Assembly (NCBI GenBank): GCA_902801165.1
Contig: CADCHI010000002.1
Location: 62,001 to 126,000, forward strand
From: an uncultured Eubacteriales bacterium
Lineage (GTDB): Bacteria > Bacillota > Clostridia > Christensenellales > Aristaeellaceae
Direction: 5' to 3'
Length of the DNA: 64,000 nucleotides
The notes under the pieces: model-generated
Database searches by the model: none
The model's input: the letters and a program-made list of their open reading frames with translations, nothing else
What the model was told of the DNA's origin: nothing
Position numbers and translations under genes: made by a program
In this document: piece after piece, positions 25,001 to 33,000 of the stretch
Numbering within the stretch: position 1 is the first letter of the stretch
Layout: the number at the start of each line of letters is the position of its first letter

Positions 25001-26710
25001 GCTCCCGTTGAGGAACAGCCCGCGGCGGAGCAGCCCGAGCCGGAAGCGCCCGGTGAAGCGCCTATGGCGGCCCCCGTCATTGCGTTCAGCCCCGTCGCCG
25101 ACGTGGAGAACGAGGTCAACCTGATCTCCGGCGAGACCGTGGTCATGACCTGGGAGACCGACGAGCCCGTGGAAGGCTTCTACGTGGAGGTCCTCGACGG
25201 CAGCAACCAGATCCTCGCTGCCACCGAGACCAACCTGGAGAGCCTCTCCGCCGGCACGGCGTCCCTGAATCCCGGCGAAGTCTACACCCTGAACGTCACC
25301 ACCATCCCCGTGGGTGGCACCGCCGAGGACGGCGTTTCCGCCTCCGCCCAGTTTGGCCTGTATCTGGAGGCCGAGGAACCCGCTTACGAGGAGCCCCAGA
25401 CTGAGGAACCCGCCTACGAAGAACCCCAGGCCGAGGAACCTGCTTACGAGGAACCCCAGGCCGAGGAACCCGCATATCAGGAGCCCCAGGCCGAGGAGCC
25501 CGCGTATCAGGAGCCCCAGACTGAGGAACCTGCTTACGAGGAACCCCAGGCCGAGGAACCCGCATATCAGGAGCCGCAGACTGAGGAGCCCGCGTATCAG
25601 GAGCCCCAGACTGAGGAACCCGCCTACGAGGAGCCGCAGACTGAGGAGCCCGCGTATCAGGAGCCCCAGACTGAGGAACCCGCCTACGAGGAGCCGCAGA
25701 CTGAGGAACCCGCGTATCAGGAGCCTGAAACCGAGGAACCCGCGTATCAGGAGCCCCAGACCGAGGAACCCGCCTACGAGGAGCCCCAGGCCGAGGAATC
25801 CGTCTCCGCGCCGACGGTCACCATTGAGCCCATGCTCACCTTCGAGGACGGCGTCACCTACGTTCCCGGCGGCACCATCACCATGAGCTGGTATTCCTCC
25901 GGCCCCGTCAGCCGCTACTACGTGGAGCTCAGCGATGCCAGCAATGCCGTCATCGCCTCCGCCGAGACCGAAGACAACTTCCTCTCCGCGGATTCCACCC
26001 GGCTGGTGCCCGGCGAGATCTACACGCTGGATGTGACGGCCATTCCCGAGGGCGGTTCCGTGGAAGACGGCGTCTTTACCTCCGCGCTGTTCTGCGTGTA
26101 CGCCGAACCCGCTTCCGAGGAACCCGCATATGAGGAACCTGCGTATGAGGAACCTGCGTATCAGGAGCCTGCTTACGAAGAACCCGCGTATGAGGAGCCT
26201 GCGTATGAGGAGCCTGCCTACGAGGAACCTGCATATGAGGAACCTGCATATGAGGAACCCGCGTATCAGGAGCCTGCTTACGAGGAGCCCGTTTACGAGG
26301 AACCCGCCTACGAGGAGCCTGCGTATGAGGAACCTGTATACGAGGAGCCTGCGTATGAGGAGCCTGCGTATGAGGAGCCTGTTTACGAGGAGCCCGAGTA
26401 CGAAGAACCTGCTTACGAGGAGCCCGAGTACGACGAGCCTTCGGACAGCGAATCCCCCTGGAGCACTCCGATCGACGCCTACTCCGATCCCAGCCTGATC
26501 AGCCAGGTTCAGAGCCAGCTGGTGCTGAAGGGCATGCTGCTGGACGGCGCGTACACGGTCGGCACGCTGGATGATGCCACCGTTCAGGCGGTCATCGACT
26601 TCCAGAGCTATTGCGCCGAGAACTTTGACTCTGTGTTGACCCCCATCGATCCCATGAACCCCGTCATCGACACGCAGACCCTCGCGCTGCTGATGACTAT
26701 CGCGCAGTAA
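22040..26710 (+). CDS. Large exported peptidoglycan-binding repeat protein (1556 aa)
   Basis: Probable wall-associated structural or sensory protein of unknown role. It has a signal peptide (1-24, cleaved after FACA) and a beta-rich N-terminal region (about 30-370) like DUF5050-type propellers. Four peptidoglycan-binding-type repeats follow (about 374-665), with DLGYYDYYVDGIFGPRT as the clearest copy. Four fibronectin/Ig-like modules of about 100 residues lie at roughly 680-785, 795-900, 1015-1110 and 1255-1355. A Pro/Thr/Glu linker covers about 905-1010. Two acidic tracts follow: 14 decapeptides EEPAY[E/Q]EPQ[T/A] (1112-1251) and 21 pentapeptides EEPAY (1360-1464). A fifth binding-type domain closes the protein. 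There is no sortase motif or enzyme domain. RBS AGGAGGGAATCAGT. Confidence 0.85.
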   Translation: MKRTGAILLALALCLLAAQFACAEANPVARSGDIAAYVDGDGHLFLSGKADAINDAPADGIVAIDAYRVLYLSPDDFAGTQDLYMIDLESLDETLVAKDVHEACLADEDTAYYVTNADRTKLMRVSLADLATEEAYAANEPIDRLYVSAEGLVFQLVDQAGTLLYVEETDRFEIYNGDVPRSSLLADSYELYLTDTGDLYLKNDFNYTSDHIDSDVLAYVPMNGVIYYLSHTGSAVRLKSYDPKAMNWQVLLTPSVGVESQLTASAGTLYLLGTNRTVYSVVPSQGSMNAYKSYADLSGYHLDANYDVTGLRIEAMSGRLNVYAVLEEKSAKPDFSFIEFATETETAAPILKLLESNALTGEQTAWDALKPAPQYTTLSRGSRGDAVRAIQQPLKDLGYYDYYVDGIFGPRTEYAVKLLQADLSRPTNGIADADLQRVILSGRLSAYDPYVALARGNRGLRVQIMQERLRELGYLADAADGIFGPRTQKAVQLFQSENNLTVNNGATRTTLELLYSDRATRCSSYIDLYPGDTGYRVRELNNRLKELFYLESSVGSTYTSQTTSAVRVFQRTVGMRETGEATVAVQRALFAYNAPEAPGYITLRRGDENSRVERLQRRLKDLGYYDGRITGYFGRSTKEAVALFQRKVGLTASGVATVRTQQLLFAPDAPAYEPPAYIGTPIISVDAYSRYEDDIYYIADDSSASGYVTFSWEVEGAVKNFNVRITDANGNTYVNNDTLMTATGVSISTLQYDTVYTLEISAYSEGDDATRMTSASIDFQRIKAPEPEAVEPVSSVGTPVISIDNVARVENGVNYVQPGTITFHWSAEGNVGGYHIEIHDEGDNAVLSTNTSDGTASISSDSMNQGELYTLFVYAIPANGTIDDARVKFIRFSLPVIELPSPDPTPVPTPTPTPEPTPEATPVPETTEAPAAEPTAEPTPEAAVEAPVEEQPVADQPTEVPVEEQPVADQPTEAPVEEQPAEQPEPEAPVEEQPAAEQPEPEAPGEAPMAAPVIAFSPVADVENEVNLISGETVVMTWETDEPVEGFYVEVLDGSNQILAATETNLESLSAGTASLNPGEVYTLNVTTIPVGGTAEDGVSASAQFGLYLEAEEPAYEEPQTEEPAYEEPQAEEPAYEEPQAEEPAYQEPQAEEPAYQEPQTEEPAYEEPQAEEPAYQEPQTEEPAYQEPQTEEPAYEEPQTEEPAYQEPQTEEPAYEEPQTEEPAYQEPETEEPAYQEPQTEEPAYEEPQAEESVSAPTVTIEPMLTFEDGVTYVPGGTITMSWYSSGPVSRYYVELSDASNAVIASAETEDNFLSADSTRLVPGEIYTLDVTAIPEGGSVEDGVFTSALFCVYAEPASEEPAYEEPAYEEPAYQEPAYEEPAYEEPAYEEPAYEEPAYEEPAYEEPAYQEPAYEEPVYEEPAYEEPAYEEPVYEEPAYEEPAYEEPVYEEPEYEEPAYEEPEYDEPSDSESPWSTPIDAYSDPSLISQVQSQLVLKGMLLDGAYTVGTLDDATVQAVIDFQSYCAENFDSVLTPIDPMNPVIDTQTLALLMTIAQ
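25373..25792 (+). repeat. Coding 30-bp repeat, 14 units
   Basis: Fourteen in-frame decapeptide units EEPAYxEPxx, with x mostly E or Q and the last position T or A. The unit is 30 bp and synonymous changes are scattered, so the array is not freshly expanded. Confidence 0.95.
26117..26431 (+). repeat. Coding 15-bp repeat, 21 units
   Basis: Twenty-one in-frame pentapeptides, mainly EEPAY with some QEPAY, EEPVY and EEPEY, ending DEPSD. It is half the period of the upstream array and uses a mixture of GAG/GAA, CCT/CCC and TAT/TAC codons. Confidence 0.95.
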
Positions 26711-26730
26711 TGATCCATACCCAAAACGCC

Positions 26731-26759
26731 GGCAGGCCGTCGAACTTCGACGGCCTGCC
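26731..26759. terminator. Bidirectional terminator hairpin
   Basis: GGCAGGCCGTCGA pairs perfectly with TCGACGGCCTGCC around a 3-base loop, followed by AATTTGTGTT on the plus strand and GGCGTTTT on the minus strand. It separates the convergent repeat-protein and aminopeptidase genes. Confidence 0.65.
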
Positions 26760-26779
26760 AATTTGTGTTCAAAATTCGT

Positions 26780-28090
26780 TCAATTGGAATTCCTGCGCCC
26801 GAGGCGGATCAGCCCGTCCCGAACGATGTCGATCTCGGCCTCGTGAAACGCCCGCATGGCGTCGATCATGGCGGAGATATCCCGGGTCCCGGCGCACTCG
26901 TTTGCCGAATGCATGGCCAGCTGCGCCAGGCCGATGTCCACCGTGATCATGGATACGTGGGCGTTGGCGATGTTTCCCAGCGTCGAGCCGCCCGGTATGT
27001 CGGAGCGGTTTGCGAACCGCTGCACGGGCACGCCGCTCTCCCGGCAGATCGCCTCAAATACCGCCTGGGACACGCCGTCGCTGGTATACTTCTGGTTGGC
27101 GTTGAACTTCACCACCACGCCGCCGTTCATCCGCACGCGGTTGTCCGCGTCGTATTTCTCCGGGTGGTTCGGATGCACCGCGTGGGCGTTGTCGGCGGAG
27201 AGCATCATGCTCCGGGCGAGGGCGGCCTCGAAGGCCTGCCCGCCCGCACCGGTGGCCACCGCCACGCGCCGCAGCACCTCGGCCAGGAAGGTGGAGTCCG
27301 CGCCCTGCTTGGTGCCGCTGCCCACCTCTTCGTTGTCAAAGACGCACAGCACGTCCACGTGTCCGGTGGGTTTTGCTCCGATCAGCGCCTTCGCTGAGGC
27401 ATAGGCGCACTCCAGGTCGTCCAGCCTCGGCGAGGCGATGAACTCCCCCTCCGCGCCCCACAGCCGCGGCGCGTCCCGGTTGACGAGGAACAGATCGAAG
27501 CCGACGATGCTCTCCTTTGGGATGCCCAGGGTCTCGGCCACCATCTTAAGGTAGTCCGCCCCCTCCGCGCCGTAGACTGGCAGCATGTCCACCTGAGGGT
27601 TCAGCTTGACGCCGTCGTTCACGTCCCGGTTGAAGTGGATGGGCATGCTGGGGATCATCGCCAGGTCGCGGTCGAGGTACACCAGCCGCGTCTCCAGGCC
27701 GTCGCCGGTCTCCACAATGGCCCGGCCGGCGATGGACAGCGGGCGGTCGAACCAGGAGGACATGATCATGCCGCCGTACTTCTCCACGTTCAGCACCGCG
27801 TAGCCGTTCGCGTCGTGCTCCGCCGTGGGCTTGAGCTTGAAGCAGGGGGAATCCGAGTGACTGGCGACGATCTGGAAGTGATCGACGCTCCCCTCAGGCA
27901 GGCGAAACGCGATGATCGAGGACCGGTTCCGCGTCACATAGTAGCCCCGGCCCGGCTCAACGCGCCAGCTCTCGCCCTCGTTCAGCGGCGCGTAGCCCGC
28001 GCCTTCGAGCATGGTCCGTAGGTTTTCCACCGCGTGAAAGGCGGTCGGGGAGTTCTTCAAAAAATCCAGCAAGCCCTGTACTCTGTCCAT
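26780..28090 (-). CDS. M18-family aspartyl-type aminopeptidase
   Basis: Cytoplasmic zinc aminopeptidase acting on N-terminal acidic or neutral residues. The 436 residues show the M18 metal and catalytic motifs in order: ASHSDSPCFKLKP (His, Asp), VFDNEEVGSGTKQGADS (Glu-Glu), SADNAHAVHPNHP and a C-terminal MHSANECAGTRD containing a metal His. The ATG at 28090 (MDRVQGLLDFL) follows GGAGGCGCATACCC; the in-frame extension to 28180 is not supported. It appears monocistronic. Confidence 0.94.
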   Translation of the reverse strand: MDRVQGLLDFLKNSPTAFHAVENLRTMLEGAGYAPLNEGESWRVEPGRGYYVTRNRSSIIAFRLPEGSVDHFQIVASHSDSPCFKLKPTAEHDANGYAVLNVEKYGGMIMSSWFDRPLSIAGRAIVETGDGLETRLVYLDRDLAMIPSMPIHFNRDVNDGVKLNPQVDMLPVYGAEGADYLKMVAETLGIPKESIVGFDLFLVNRDAPRLWGAEGEFIASPRLDDLECAYASAKALIGAKPTGHVDVLCVFDNEEVGSGTKQGADSTFLAEVLRRVAVATGAGGQAFEAALARSMMLSADNAHAVHPNHPEKYDADNRVRMNGGVVVKFNANQKYTSDGVSQAVFEAICRESGVPVQRFANRSDIPGGSTLGNIANAHVSMITVDIGLAQLAMHSANECAGTRDISAMIDAMRAFHEAEIDIVRDGLIRLGRRNSN

Positions 28091-28202
28091 GGGTATGCGC
28101 CTCCATTGAGGTTTGTATTTCACTTGAGCCCGCACTTGGGCGGGCTCTTCCATTATACCCCTCACGAGCGCCGCGTTCAAGCCCGTACCCGGTCATTTTT
28201 GG

Positions 28203-28231
28203 TTGACAAGCCGAATCGCTTGGAATACAAT
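28203..28231 (+). promoter_or_regulatory. Promoter of the DUF4432 operon
   Basis: Perfect -35 TTGACA (28203-28208), exactly 17 bp, then -10 TACAAT (28226-28231). The start codon lies 50 bp downstream. One of the best sigma-A promoters in the window. Confidence 0.8.
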
Positions 28232-28281
28232 AGAATTGTTAAGAAACGGGGAGTTTTCCCCTGTGCAAATGGGAGGTACAG

Positions 28282-29343
28282 ATGAAGAAATCCCAGGAAT
28301 TCGAGCTTCGCAAGCGCTGCGGCGACCTGAACGGCCTCTGCGGCATCAAGGACTACGTGTTCAACGACGGCCCTGCCCGGGGCGTGCGCGCCTTTGACCT
28401 GAAAAACGGTCGGGGCCTGGAGCTGACCGTGCTGGCCGACCGCGGCCTGGACATCCCCTACCTGTCCTACAAGGGCATCAACATCGGCCTGCTGAACAAG
28501 GTGGGCGTGCGTTCGCCCCACCTGTACCGCGAGGACGGCGCGTCCGGCTTCCTGAAGCAGTTCTACGCCGGTATGCTGACCACCTGCGGTCTGACCTATG
28601 CCGGAGCCGCCGGCGAGGATGGCGGCGTCCCGCTGGGCCTGCACGGTCCCTTCGACAACCTGCCCGCCGCTCAGGCCCGGGCCTACGCGGACTACGAGGG
28701 CGACGACAAGGTCCTCCGCGTCTGCGGCGAGGTGCGCGAGAGCGAGGTCTTCGGCCCCAACATGGTGCTGCGCCGCCAGCTGACCCTGGACACCGAGCGC
28801 AACGAGCTGCACATCAAGGACGTGGTGGAGAATCAGGGCTTCGCCACCTCGCCGCTGATGCTGGTGTACCACATCAACTTCGGCTATCCGATGCTGGACG
28901 AGGGCGCCCGCACCTACTACTCCACCGCCGACGTCTCCCCGCGCACGGAGTTTGCCGCCGAGGGCATGGGCAACTTCGACGAGATGGAAGCCCCCGAGGT
29001 GGGCCGCGACGAGCAGTGCTACTATCACACCGGCCACGGCGAGGGCGAGGCCTTCGCCATGCTGCACAACGAGAAGCTGGGCCTTGCGGCCATGGTGCGC
29101 TACGACAGCAAGGTGTTCCCGCTGTTGTGCGAGTGGAAGTGCATGCGCGCCGGCGAGTACGCCCTGGGCCTGGAGCCCACCACCAGCGGCGTCGTCAACC
29201 GCGCCGAGGCCCGCAAGAACGGCGACCTGACCTACCTTGAGCCCGGCGAGACCCGCGAGTTCAACGTCACCATCGAGCTGACCGAGGATGCCGCGCGGAT
29301 CGACGCCTTCAAGGCGCGGGCCGTGACGCCGAAAGCGAGGTAA
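28282..29343 (+). CDS. DUF4432-family aldose-epimerase-like protein
   Basis: A 353-residue protein of the galactose-mutarotase-like fold. The recognised parts are the N-terminal GRGLELTVLADRGLDIPYLSY segment, GLHGPFDNLPA in the middle and the EPTTSGVVNRAEAR segment near the end, as in DUF4432 proteins. The likely role is sugar or sugar-phosphate anomer interconversion; the substrate is unknown. RBS GGGAGGTACAG. The next gene starts 3 bp after the stop. Confidence 0.82.
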   Translation: MKKSQEFELRKRCGDLNGLCGIKDYVFNDGPARGVRAFDLKNGRGLELTVLADRGLDIPYLSYKGINIGLLNKVGVRSPHLYREDGASGFLKQFYAGMLTTCGLTYAGAAGEDGGVPLGLHGPFDNLPAAQARAYADYEGDDKVLRVCGEVRESEVFGPNMVLRRQLTLDTERNELHIKDVVENQGFATSPLMLVYHINFGYPMLDEGARTYYSTADVSPRTEFAAEGMGNFDEMEAPEVGRDEQCYYHTGHGEGEAFAMLHNEKLGLAAMVRYDSKVFPLLCEWKCMRAGEYALGLEPTTSGVVNRAEARKNGDLTYLEPGETREFNVTIELTEDAARIDAFKARAVTPKAR

Positions 29344-29346
29344 GCG

Positions 29347-29736
29347 ATGGCGGGACCCCTTGTGCTTTACTACAACCTCGACGCCCGCGCGGAGGCGCGG
29401 CTGAAGGCCCTGTGCCAGAAGCAGCACCTCCGTTGCCGGGGCGTCCTTCCCCAGGAGTATGCCCTGCCCATCGGCGCGCTGGCCGGCATCCCGGTCTCCG
29501 GCACGCCCGCGAGCGAGCCTCCCCTGCCCTTCGCCGAACCGATGCTGGTGATGTGTCACATGCTGAACACCCACCTGAGCCTGTTCCTGCAGGGCATGAA
29601 GGAGAGCGGCCTTCCCCGGATTCCGCTGAAGGCGGTGCTCACGCCTTCGAATGTCACCTGGAACTCCCGCCAGCTGCGCGACGAGCTGGCCCGGGAGCAC
29701 GAAGCCGTGCAGCGCGGCATCAGGCCCGAAGGCTGA
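29347..29736 (+). CDS. DUF3783-like protein of unknown function
   Basis: A 129-residue cytoplasmic protein. The segment GLPRIPLKAVLTPSNVTW near residues 91-108 and the preceding MLNTHLSLFLQ match my memory of DUF3783. No catalytic motif is apparent. It starts 3 bp after the epimerase-like gene and is presumably translated from the same mRNA. The link between the two is positional only. Confidence 0.7.
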   Translation: MAGPLVLYYNLDARAEARLKALCQKQHLRCRGVLPQEYALPIGALAGIPVSGTPASEPPLPFAEPMLVMCHMLNTHLSLFLQGMKESGLPRIPLKAVLTPSNVTWNSRQLRDELAREHEAVQRGIRPEG

Positions 29737-29758
29737 CGCAGCGCGGGGTTTCAGCGTT

Positions 29759-29887
29759 AGAGTGTGTTTCTAAAATCCCGAACATGCATTTTCGGCACCT
29801 CGAACTGCATTTCTGCGTTGATTTCCCTTGATTTGCCGCCAGCAAACCTTCGGAAACTGCACATCCTCGACTTTAGAAACACACTCT
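29759..29887. repeat. Dispersed element with terminal inverted repeats, copy 2 (129 bp)
   Basis: The element begins AGAGTGTGTTTCTAAAATC and ends GACTTTAGAAACACACTCT, so the outer 16 bases are perfect inverted repeats. It aligns with 18947-19108 throughout except for a 33-bp internal deletion and a few substitutions. It lies 22 bp after the DUF3783 stop. No open frame or transposase is present. Confidence 0.88.
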
Positions 29888-29905
29888 AGTTTCACATATT
29901 AATAC

Positions 29906-29980
29906 AGAAGATCCTTCGCTTCGTTCAGGATGACGAAAAAATGAATCGTTGTCATCCCGAACAGAACGAAGGATCTTTCT
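29906..29980. repeat. 75-bp palindromic intergenic element
   Basis: The left arm (29906-29934) contains AGATCCTTCGCTTCG and AGGATGAC. The right arm (29951-29980) is its near inverse complement, with GTCATCCCGAAC and ACGAAGGATCT. The loop is about 16 bases. RNA from either strand would fold into a long hairpin. It lies only 18 bp from the preceding inverted-repeat element and just past the 3' end of the Ig-like protein gene. Confidence 0.8.
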
Positions 29981-30003
29981 TGTGCCCGGTCTATCTAATT
30001 TGG

Positions 30004-33000
30004 TTATCCCAGGCTCTTCAGCCGGCGCACCTTATAGCCGCGGCTGGTGTAGGCGGAGAGGTTCTCCACCACGCAGTGCACGGTGTTGGTGCCCGCCTCG
30101 CTGCCGCCGTTTTCGATGATCATGATCTTCGTCTTTTCGGCGTTGGCGTAGTACAGGAACATCACCACGTGGGAGGCGGACTTGCACAGCAGGTCGCCGG
30201 GGCGCATGCTCTTGGCGTCGCTGATGGTCTTGTAGGCGCTGGAGGAGGCGATCTCCGTGGTGCGGTCGGCGCTGTGGCTGCTGTTTGTGCCCCAAATGGC
30301 GGCGTCGACGAAGCAGGAGCAGTCATTGCCGCAGTACCTGCCGCTGAGCAGCTTGCCCTGGTTCAGCACGTAATAGCCCATGCCGCTGTTGGTGAACCGG
30401 GCCTCGGAGACGGCCTTCGACGCGTTGTACTGCCGGTTGCTGCCGGAGCCGGATATGTAGGGCATGCCGTAGTACACGATGCCCGGCTTGAAGTCCTTCG
30501 CGCCGTTCTCGGAGTTCGCCGCCTTCCAGTACTTCTGCAGGGCCGGCGTCATCCAGGGGAAGGCGTAGTCCGCGAAGGCGTTGTTGACGATGGAGCGCCG
30601 CTTGTCCGCGTCCGCCGCGGTGATGACCCCGCCGCTCTTCAGCGCGTCGATCTGCTTGATGGCCGAGGCGCGGATGGCATCGATCTTCGCCAGGTTGGCG
30701 GAGATGCCCGAGATGCCCGTGGTGCGCGCCGGGATCGCCAGCGTCACGGCGTCGGTCTCCACCGCCAGGGTCACCTCCAGCGCGATGGCGCTGTTCTTCT
30801 TCGACTTCGCGGTGATCAGCGCATAGCCAAAGCTGTTCGCCGTCACCTTGCCGTCGCCGCTGACGCTGGCCACGGAGGGATTGGACGAGGTCCATTCAAA
30901 CTCCGGCACGGCGGCGGTGGGCTGCGTGGTATATTGCAGCTGCACGGTCTGCCCCACCTTCATCGTGGCGGGCGGGTTCACCAGCGCGGCCGCGTCCGGA
31001 TACCAGGGGTCCAGCACCGTCAGCTCCATGGAAGCGCTCAGGCCGTTGGCCGTGGTGACGGTCAGCTTCGCGGTGCCCCTGCCCTGGGCCACCACGGCGC
31101 CCTCCGCGGACACGGTGGCCACGGCGGCGTCGGAGCTGACGTAGGTGTAGACGGTGTAGGTTCCCGCCGTGATCGTGGGCGTCAGCTGGCAGGTCTCGTG
31201 GATGTTCAGCGTGTGCTTGCTGTAGTTCAGGGTGATGCTGCTCGGCGCGGGCTTCACGGAGACCAGCACCTTCGCGGTCACGCCGGGGACGTTGGTGGCC
31301 ACGGTGACGGTGGTCGATCCCGCGCCGACGCCCTTGATCACGCCGTCCCCGGAGACCGAGGCGACGCCGCCGTTGGCGCTGGACCAGGTCAGCGGAGACC
31401 GGCTGCCGGACGGCCCGAGGGTGGCCTTGATGGCGCGGGTCTGCCCCACCGCGAGCTCGATCATTCCCACGTCCACGGACACCGAGCTGGGTGCGGTGAA
31501 CACGGTGATTGCGCAGCGGGCTTCCCTGCCGTTGTAGCTGCGGGCGATGATGTCCGTCGTGCCGGAGCCCACGGCGATGACCTCGCCGGTCTGGGCGTTC
31601 ACCTTCGCGACGGCTTCGTTGGCGCTGCTGTAGGTGACGGCGCCCGCCGTCTTCTTCGGCAGCATTACGGACAGCTGCAGCTTCTCACCCACGGACAGCT
31701 CGCCGCTGGCCGGGGAAACGCTGAGGGAGCCGGGAGCCTTCTGCACGACCACCTTCAGCTTGAAGCTCTTCTTGTTGTATGTCTTGATGGTGATGGTGGC
31801 CTTGCCGGTCTTGAGGCCCTTAATCACGCCGTCGGCGCTGACCTTGACCTTCTTCTTCGAGCTGCTGGAATAGGTAAAGGTGCTGGCGCTGTCCCCCACG
31901 TCCGGGTGGAGCTGCACGGATTCATTGACGCCGATGGTGATGGTCTTCGAGGGCAGGCTCACCGCCGCCGGGGCGGGCTTGACCACCAGCGCGCAGCTGG
32001 TTGTCAGGCCGTTGTAGGTGGTTGCCGTCAGCGTGCCGTTGCCCACCGCCATGGCCGTAAGCTTGCCGTTTTCCGCGGTGGCGACACCACCGGTCACGCT
32101 GTAGCTGATCGCGCCCGCGGCCCCCTCGTTGAGGCTCGCCGCGGCGTCCAGCTTCATGCCCACGCCCATCACCAGCTGGGCGCTCGGGAAGGCAATGGAC
32201 GTCGGCGCGGGTTGAACCGCGACCGTCACAGTGCCCTTCTTGCCGTTGAATGTCTGGGCGTAGACCTGTGTCTGGCCGGGAGCTATGGCCTTCATGGCGC
32301 CGGTGGCAGCGTCTACAGACACGATGCCGGGCTGTTCGCTCAGATAGGTGATGCTGCCTGCGGTGTTCTTGGGCAGCGTGCCGGTCAACTGGCCGGTTTC
32401 GCCCACGCCCATCGCCTTTTTGTCGACGCTGACCGTCACCTTGCCGGGGGCCTTCTTCACCGTCACGGTGCAGCTGGCGGTCAACCCGTTGTAGGTCTTG
32501 ACCGTGATGACCGCCTTGCCGGTCTTGACGCCTTTGATGATGCCGTTGGCGTCCACGGTGACGACCTTCTTCTTCGAGGTCGAAAAGGTCAGCTTGCCGG
32601 CATACTCGCCGGGCGCGCTGCCGAGGGTCACCGACAGGGCGTTCGAGACCTCTCCCTTGCCGATGGTCAGCTTGGCGACGTTGAAGCTCACCGCATCGGG
32701 CTTCTTTTTGACTGTCACCAGGCACTCGGCATAGGTGCCGTTGCTGGCCGTCGCCTTGATTCGGGCCGTGCCGACCGCAATGCCCGTGACCACGCCCTCC
32801 GGGCTGACCCCAGCCACGGACGGATTGTCGGAGGAATAGGCGATCGTCGCCGGGTTGCCGGCGGGCATTGCGCCGTTGAGGGCGAAGGTCTCCCCCTGGC
32901 CGAGGGTGATTTCATTGGCGGCCAGCTGGGGACCATTGGGGTCCGTATGGGGCGGAAGCGGCGCCATCACCGCGGGTGCGCTGTCCGCCGCAGAGGCCGC

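Noticed and set aside
25373-26431. Regular repeats that could be read as a CRISPR array
   Set aside because: Units are 30 and 15 bp with no spacers, in frame, and encode EEPAY-type peptides. No cas gene is near.
21953-26761. A 1602-codon open frame antisense to the repeat-protein gene, with long runs like GFLSLGLLIRGLL
   Set aside because: It mirrors the GC-rich, repetitive sense gene. It has no RBS, no recognisable domain, and covers both terminators. The sense frame has a signal peptide and clear domains.
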